Source: Halostella pelagica (GTDB lineage: Archaea; Halobacteriota; Halobacteria; Halobacteriales; Natronoarchaeaceae). Taken from it: a stretch of DNA of 64,000 nucleotides. Both the position numbers and the translations under genes were made by a program. This document shows positions 60,600-64,000 of the stretch, in pieces. The notes beneath the pieces are model-generated. The model had not been told where the DNA came from, made no database searches, and saw nothing but the letters and a program-made list of their open reading frames with translations. Position 1 is the stretch's first letter. Each line of letters begins with the position of its first letter. The stretch covers positions 496,001 through 560,000 of the forward strand of contig CP040678.1 in the NCBI GenBank assembly GCA_005954745.1, in the 5' to 3' direction.

Positions 60600-61430
60600 C
60601 TACCAGGGAGCGAAGCCGGGGTCGACCTGCCGCTCCTGTCGGTCGATCCCGTCGATAGTCTCGATGTCGTCCTCGTCGAGTTCGATCGAGAGGCTACTCC
60701 AGTTGTCGCGGATGTGGTCCTCGCTGGTGGCCTTCGGGATCGGCGTGGCTCCCTTCTCGAGCAGCCACGCGAGACTCACCTGCGCCGCGCTCGCGTCGTG
60801 TTTCTTCGCGACCGCCTGGATCTCGGGTACGTCGAACACCCGGCCGCGCGCGAGCGGCGAGTACGCCACGAGGTTCACGTCCTCCCGTTCGGCGCACGCC
60901 TGGAGGTCCTCCTGGGGAAGCAGCGGGTGCATCTCGACCTGATTGGCGAAGATAGGCGCGTCACAGACCTCTGTTGCCTCCCGGACCTGCTCGGGTAGGA
61001 AGTTGCTCACGCCGACGCGGTCGATCAGGCCGTCGTCGTACAGTTCAGCGAACGCCGCCAGCGTGTCCTCCGCGTCGTACTCCCCGGACGGCCAGTGGAC
61101 GTACAGCAGGTCGAGGTAGTCGACGCCGAGACGATTCAGACTCTCGCGCGCCGTGTGGATCACGTCGTCGTACGAGAGGTTATCAGTCCAGATCTTCGTC
61201 GCAAGAAAGACGTCGTCGCGGTCGACGTCCGCCGCCGCTATCCCGTCGCCGACCTCGACCTCGTTGTCGTACGCCTGCGCGGTGTCGACGTGGCGATACC
61301 CCGTCTCCAGTGCGGTCTGTACGCTCTCGCGACACTGGTCCGGGTCGGTGTTTTGCCACGTACCCAGGCCGAGTCGCGGCATGCCATCGACGGACGGAAC
61401 ACTATCCGGTGTCTGTTGCTCTTGAGACAT
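60600..61430 (-). CDS. Aldo/keto reductase
   Basis: 276 residues from the ATG at 61430. AKR barrel with the catalytic tetrad: Asp and Tyr in HVDTAQAYDNE, Lys in LATKIWTDN, His in DLLYVHWPSG, plus VGVSNFLPEQV and the NADP-binding IPKATSEDHIRDN. It reduces aldehydes or ketones with NAD(P)H; substrate unknown. Monocistronic, 47 bp from the preceding membrane protein gene. Confidence 0.95.
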   Translation of the reverse strand: MSQEQQTPDSVPSVDGMPRLGLGTWQNTDPDQCRESVQTALETGYRHVDTAQAYDNEVEVGDGIAAADVDRDDVFLATKIWTDNLSYDDVIHTARESLNRLGVDYLDLLYVHWPSGEYDAEDTLAAFAELYDDGLIDRVGVSNFLPEQVREATEVCDAPIFANQVEMHPLLPQEDLQACAEREDVNLVAYSPLARGRVFDVPEIQAVAKKHDASAAQVSLAWLLEKGATPIPKATSEDHIRDNWSSLSIELDEDDIETIDGIDRQERQVDPGFAPW

Positions 61431-61555
61431 ACTGCAAGGAAGTGGCGTCACGCAAAAATGGGTTGTGAATGCGGAGAGAGACGACGGGGATGGAGAGGCG
61501 AAGTAGAACTACGAAAGGGCCACAGCCTGCGGCGCTCGCGGCACAAAGGTCGTTT

Positions 61556-62923
61556 CTAATACTTCGGCTCAGCGCCGGTTATCTCGTACACGTCGTCCAT
61601 GATCGCGTCCCGGCGGTCCCGCCACTGGTCGAACCCGTCGGGGGAACTCGGGTACTCGTTGTACACCTCTTTCAGTCGCTCTGCGCACTCGTGGACCTTG
61701 TACAGTTCGTACAGCGTCTCCCAGTGCCCGAACGTCTTCAGGATGGTCTTGAATTTGAGGCCGAGACTCATCGACGAGGTCCCCTTACTGCCGAGCGCGT
61801 CGACGAGTTGCTGGCCCGGGAGCGAGGAGACGACGGCGACGAGTTCGTCGACTTCGTGAGCGCTTCCGAAGATGTTGTACAGGTCCATCGCGGCGAAGCG
61901 CTTCCCGAAGTCCTGCATGATGCGCTGGTTGTACTCCCAGAGGTTCGCCTCGCCCACGTCGTCTTTCTCGATAGCTTCGATCGCCTGTTGTGCGGCCCAA
62001 TGTCCCGCTTTCGCCGCTCCCGGAATACCGCCGCCTGTGGTAGGGTTGACGTGGCCCGCGGCGTCGCCGACGGCGACGAACCCGGGTCCGGTTGCGGAGT
62101 CGTACGGCCGCCGTGTCGGGAGCGCAGCGCCGAGTTTATCTTCTACCTCCGCGCCGTCGAACTCCTCACGGTTCTCCAAGTCGCGTTTGAGAACGTCGAC
62201 CAGTTCCATCGGTTCCTTGTTCATCTGGAAACCGAGACCGGCGTTGATCTCGGTTTCCGACCGCGGGAAGTACCAGAGATATCCGAGTTCCTCGGTCGGC
62301 TTGAAGACGATTGCGTCGTGCCACTCGACCGGGTCCTCGACGTGAACGATCTCGCGATACGCGGAGCAAAACTGCGAGTAATCGACGTTCGTGTCGAACG
62401 TCGCGTCCTCCAGATCGGCCTTGTCCTGCAGAATAGAGAGCGCTCCCGCACCGTCGATGACGACGTTCGCCTCGTAGGTCAACGCCTCGCCTTTGCGCTT
62501 GGCGCGAACGCCCGTGACGCGCCCGTCCTCCTGTATCACGTCCTGTACGACCGTGTCGTACTCGATATCGGTTCCGATGCGGTCGGCCTCTTCCAGGAGA
62601 ACTTCCCCGTAGCGGGTGCGGTCAAGAACGGCACCCGAGGCGGGCAACGGGATATCGATGTCGTCGCCGGAATGAGGGTTCTCGAACACCGCGCGCTCGA
62701 TGTTCTGGTTCTGGAACGACTCCTCCTTGAGATACTCCCGGTCGATCACGTCCGGGAACGTGTTTTTCCCCTTGATCGCATCGCCGCAGGCGATATGACC
62801 TGCCTCCTCCTCGGACTTCCGTTCTAACAGAGCGACATCTACCCCGCGGTCCGCCGCCGTCGCCGCGGCGAAGCAACCCGCGGTCCCACCACCGACGACG
62901 ACGATGTCGTAGGTTTCAGTCAT
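61556..62923 (-). CDS. Geranylgeranyl reductase family flavoprotein
   Basis: 455 residues. The FAD Rossmann motif DIVVVGGGTAGCFAAATAADRG, CGDAIKGKN (the redox-like C-G-D of geranylgeranyl reductases), the central YLWYFPRSETEINAGLGF of the isoprenoid reductase family, and GFVAVGDAAGHVNPTTGGGIPGA. Such enzymes saturate the double bonds of isoprenoid chains, as in digeranylgeranylglycerophospholipid reductase that makes archaeal lipids, or other prenyl compounds. Confidence 0.93.
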   Translation of the reverse strand: MTETYDIVVVGGGTAGCFAAATAADRGVDVALLERKSEEEAGHIACGDAIKGKNTFPDVIDREYLKEESFQNQNIERAVFENPHSGDDIDIPLPASGAVLDRTRYGEVLLEEADRIGTDIEYDTVVQDVIQEDGRVTGVRAKRKGEALTYEANVVIDGAGALSILQDKADLEDATFDTNVDYSQFCSAYREIVHVEDPVEWHDAIVFKPTEELGYLWYFPRSETEINAGLGFQMNKEPMELVDVLKRDLENREEFDGAEVEDKLGAALPTRRPYDSATGPGFVAVGDAAGHVNPTTGGGIPGAAKAGHWAAQQAIEAIEKDDVGEANLWEYNQRIMQDFGKRFAAMDLYNIFGSAHEVDELVAVVSSLPGQQLVDALGSKGTSSMSLGLKFKTILKTFGHWETLYELYKVHECAERLKEVYNEYPSSPDGFDQWRDRRDAIMDDVYEITGAEPKY

Positions 62924-63036
62924 TATTGTCGCAGTTTCGCGTCCATCTCATAAAAAACGGGAGGGAACGAACTCCGCGGTCCAACCACACCGATAGCCGG
63001 AAGGAATATACCCGGGTACCACTCTGTCTCTGTACG

Positions 63037-63702
63037 ATGTCGGGACCGATAGACCGGAAACGCGTCGCCGTTCTCGCGGTCGCCGTTTTGCTCGCTTCGA
63101 GCGGATGTATCGGATTCCTTCTCGGGAACGACTCGCTCGAATTCACCGCGTCGAACGTGACAGTGAGCGACGATGCCCTCGACGAAACCGGCTACTCGCT
63201 GAACGAGAGCCACGCCCTCGTGGAGAACCGAACGCTCGAAGACGCCGGCGACCGAGAAATAGTCGTCGAGAGTCACGTTAACGCCTACTCGAAGCACGAA
63301 ACGATCCTCGACGACAGACGGGAAGTCGGCAGGTTCACCGCCGTCGCAGTGCCGGAAGTCGAGGTGCTCGGGCGGTCGTTCAACCCCCTCGACGACATGT
63401 CTAACGCGGACCTACTCGACGAGTTCCAGTCGCAAATGACTGATAGCTCCCGGGACGCCGACTTCTCGGTCGACGAAGAGAAGCGTCTCGACGGCGTCCT
63501 CGGCGAACAGGTGAACGTGACGCGTTTCACCGGAACGACCCGATTCAACGACAAGGAGATAGAAGTCGCGGTGTACGCCACGAAAGTCAAACACGACGGT
63601 GACTGGGTCGTCATGCTCGGCGCACACCCGACCCAGCGGCCGGAGGGAGAACAGGACATCGAGACGCTGATGCAGTCGGTCGAACACGACGGCGACGACT
63701 GA
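63037..63702 (+). CDS. Lipoprotein, DUF6517-like
   Basis: 221 residues from the ATG at 63037. The N-terminus MSGPIDRKRVAVLAVAVLLASSGCIG is a signal peptide with a lipobox ending at Cys24. The mature part begins SLEFTASNVTVSDDALDETGY and contains a mixed fold to residue 210. Probably an exported lipid-anchored protein of the DUF6517 type, function unknown. Confidence 0.85.
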   Translation: MSGPIDRKRVAVLAVAVLLASSGCIGFLLGNDSLEFTASNVTVSDDALDETGYSLNESHALVENRTLEDAGDREIVVESHVNAYSKHETILDDRREVGRFTAVAVPEVEVLGRSFNPLDDMSNADLLDEFQSQMTDSSRDADFSVDEEKRLDGVLGEQVNVTRFTGTTRFNDKEIEVAVYATKVKHDGDWVVMLGAHPTQRPEGEQDIETLMQSVEHDGDD

Positions 63703-63807
63703 TGCGGCGTTTTCTTTTATTAGTAGAGCCGTCGCTGGCGAGTGTCGAAAGCTCTGTTCTCTCGAACCGAAAAAAGTCGTTTTAGTCCGAACGGAAAGGC
63801 CGTCGTT

Positions 63808-64000
63808 CTAGTAGAACTCCCGAACCAGGTCCATCGCGTCCTCGGGCGCGCCGTCGGGTATCTCGGACATGTTCGAGCCGATCCCGTGCAGGTCACTGTA
63901 CGGCACGGAGTTTTCGTCCTTGTAGATGACTCCCTGATACTCCTTGTCGCCTTCCAGGATCTTCTCCTTGGCTGCCTCGCGGTCGTTCGGGTCGTGGTCC
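63808..64000 (-). CDS. C-terminus of a probable 2-oxoacid:ferredoxin oxidoreductase beta subunit
   Basis: Only the last 63 residues lie in the window: DHDPNDREAAKEKILEGDKEYQGVIYKDENS, VPYSDLHGIGSN, then IPDGAPEDAMDLVREFY. The pattern GVIYKDENSVPY is of the type seen at the C-terminus of KorB/PorB-like oxidoreductase beta subunits in haloarchaea. The catalytic ThDP domain is beyond the edge, so identification is tentative. Confidence 0.5.
   Translation of the reverse strand, partial: DHDPNDREAAKEKILEGDKEYQGVIYKDENSVPYSDLHGIGSNMSEIPDGAPEDAMDLVREFY

Noticed and set aside
1-64000. CRISPR array
   Set aside because: No series of regularly spaced 25-40-bp repeats was seen anywhere; all repeats found are pairs or short tandems.

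Overview
The window is GC-rich, codes for very acidic proteins and carries hallmark haloarchaeal genes: proteasome PsmA/PsmB, FtsZ2 with its CdrS/CdrL regulators, ribosomal protein L15e, aIF2-beta, RIO2 kinase, NcsA, HalOD1, and a glucose dehydrogenase with a GfcR-type regulator. It is therefore chromosomal DNA of a halophilic archaeon (class Halobacteria). Genes are densely packed, with many 4-nt ATGA overlaps and short or absent leaders.

Layout. 1-5430: end of a serine-hydrolase gene, then a minus-strand cassette of a B-family DNA polymerase with damaged motifs, a small protein and a RadA-like protein without a recognisable P-loop. Duplicated operator-like repeats precede the cassette, and an Orc1/Cdc6 paralog lies upstream. 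5507-11487: SDR oxidoreductase, hydantoinase A/B pair, DsbA-family protein, and a copper chaperone behind a tandem 21-bp repeat. 11678-20088: small membrane proteins, proteasome genes, an aldehyde dehydrogenase/acetolactate synthase-like operon, and L15e. 20326-32435: signalling fragments, multicopper oxidase, RIO2, lipoate ligase, endonuclease IV, methyltransferase, glycosyltransferase, a MinD-like ATPase without P-loop lysine, and NcsA. 32690-34839: the division cluster ftsZ2-cdrS with cdrL upstream; cdrS (59 aa) has an inverted repeat in its promoter region.

34971-45478: tRNA-Tyr serves as attachment site for a 10.5-kb integrated element of visibly lower GC. It is bounded by a perfect 35-bp repeat of the tRNA 3' end and carries a tyrosine integrase, a primase-polymerase-like replication protein with a C-terminal zinc finger, an HNH endonuclease, small DNA-binding or zinc proteins and three proteins with HEPN-type R-x4-H motifs. 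No capsid, portal or large terminase is visible, so it is a cryptic plasmid/provirus or satellite-like element with probable defence or abortive-infection cargo.

45479-64000: a broken winged-helix gene and a frameshifted membrane gene flank the element. Then follow an arylsulfotransferase-like protein, two small zinc-ribbon proteins, aIF2-beta, an arylamine N-acetyltransferase/FMN reductase pair, a sugar-oxidation cluster (sugar-acid dehydratase, HAD protein, glucose dehydrogenase, GfcR), a PAPS-reductase-like protein followed by five DNA hairpins, a GMP reductase/IMPDH-like enzyme, an aldo/keto reductase, a geranylgeranyl reductase, a lipoprotein and the C-terminus of a probable 2-oxoacid:ferredoxin oxidoreductase beta subunit.

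The two most interesting systems are the polymerase/RadA-like cassette, which may be an archaeal analogue of the bacterial ImuA-ImuB-DnaE2 mutasome, and the HEPN-rich element in tRNA-Tyr. All functional statements rest on motif reading by eye, without database searches.
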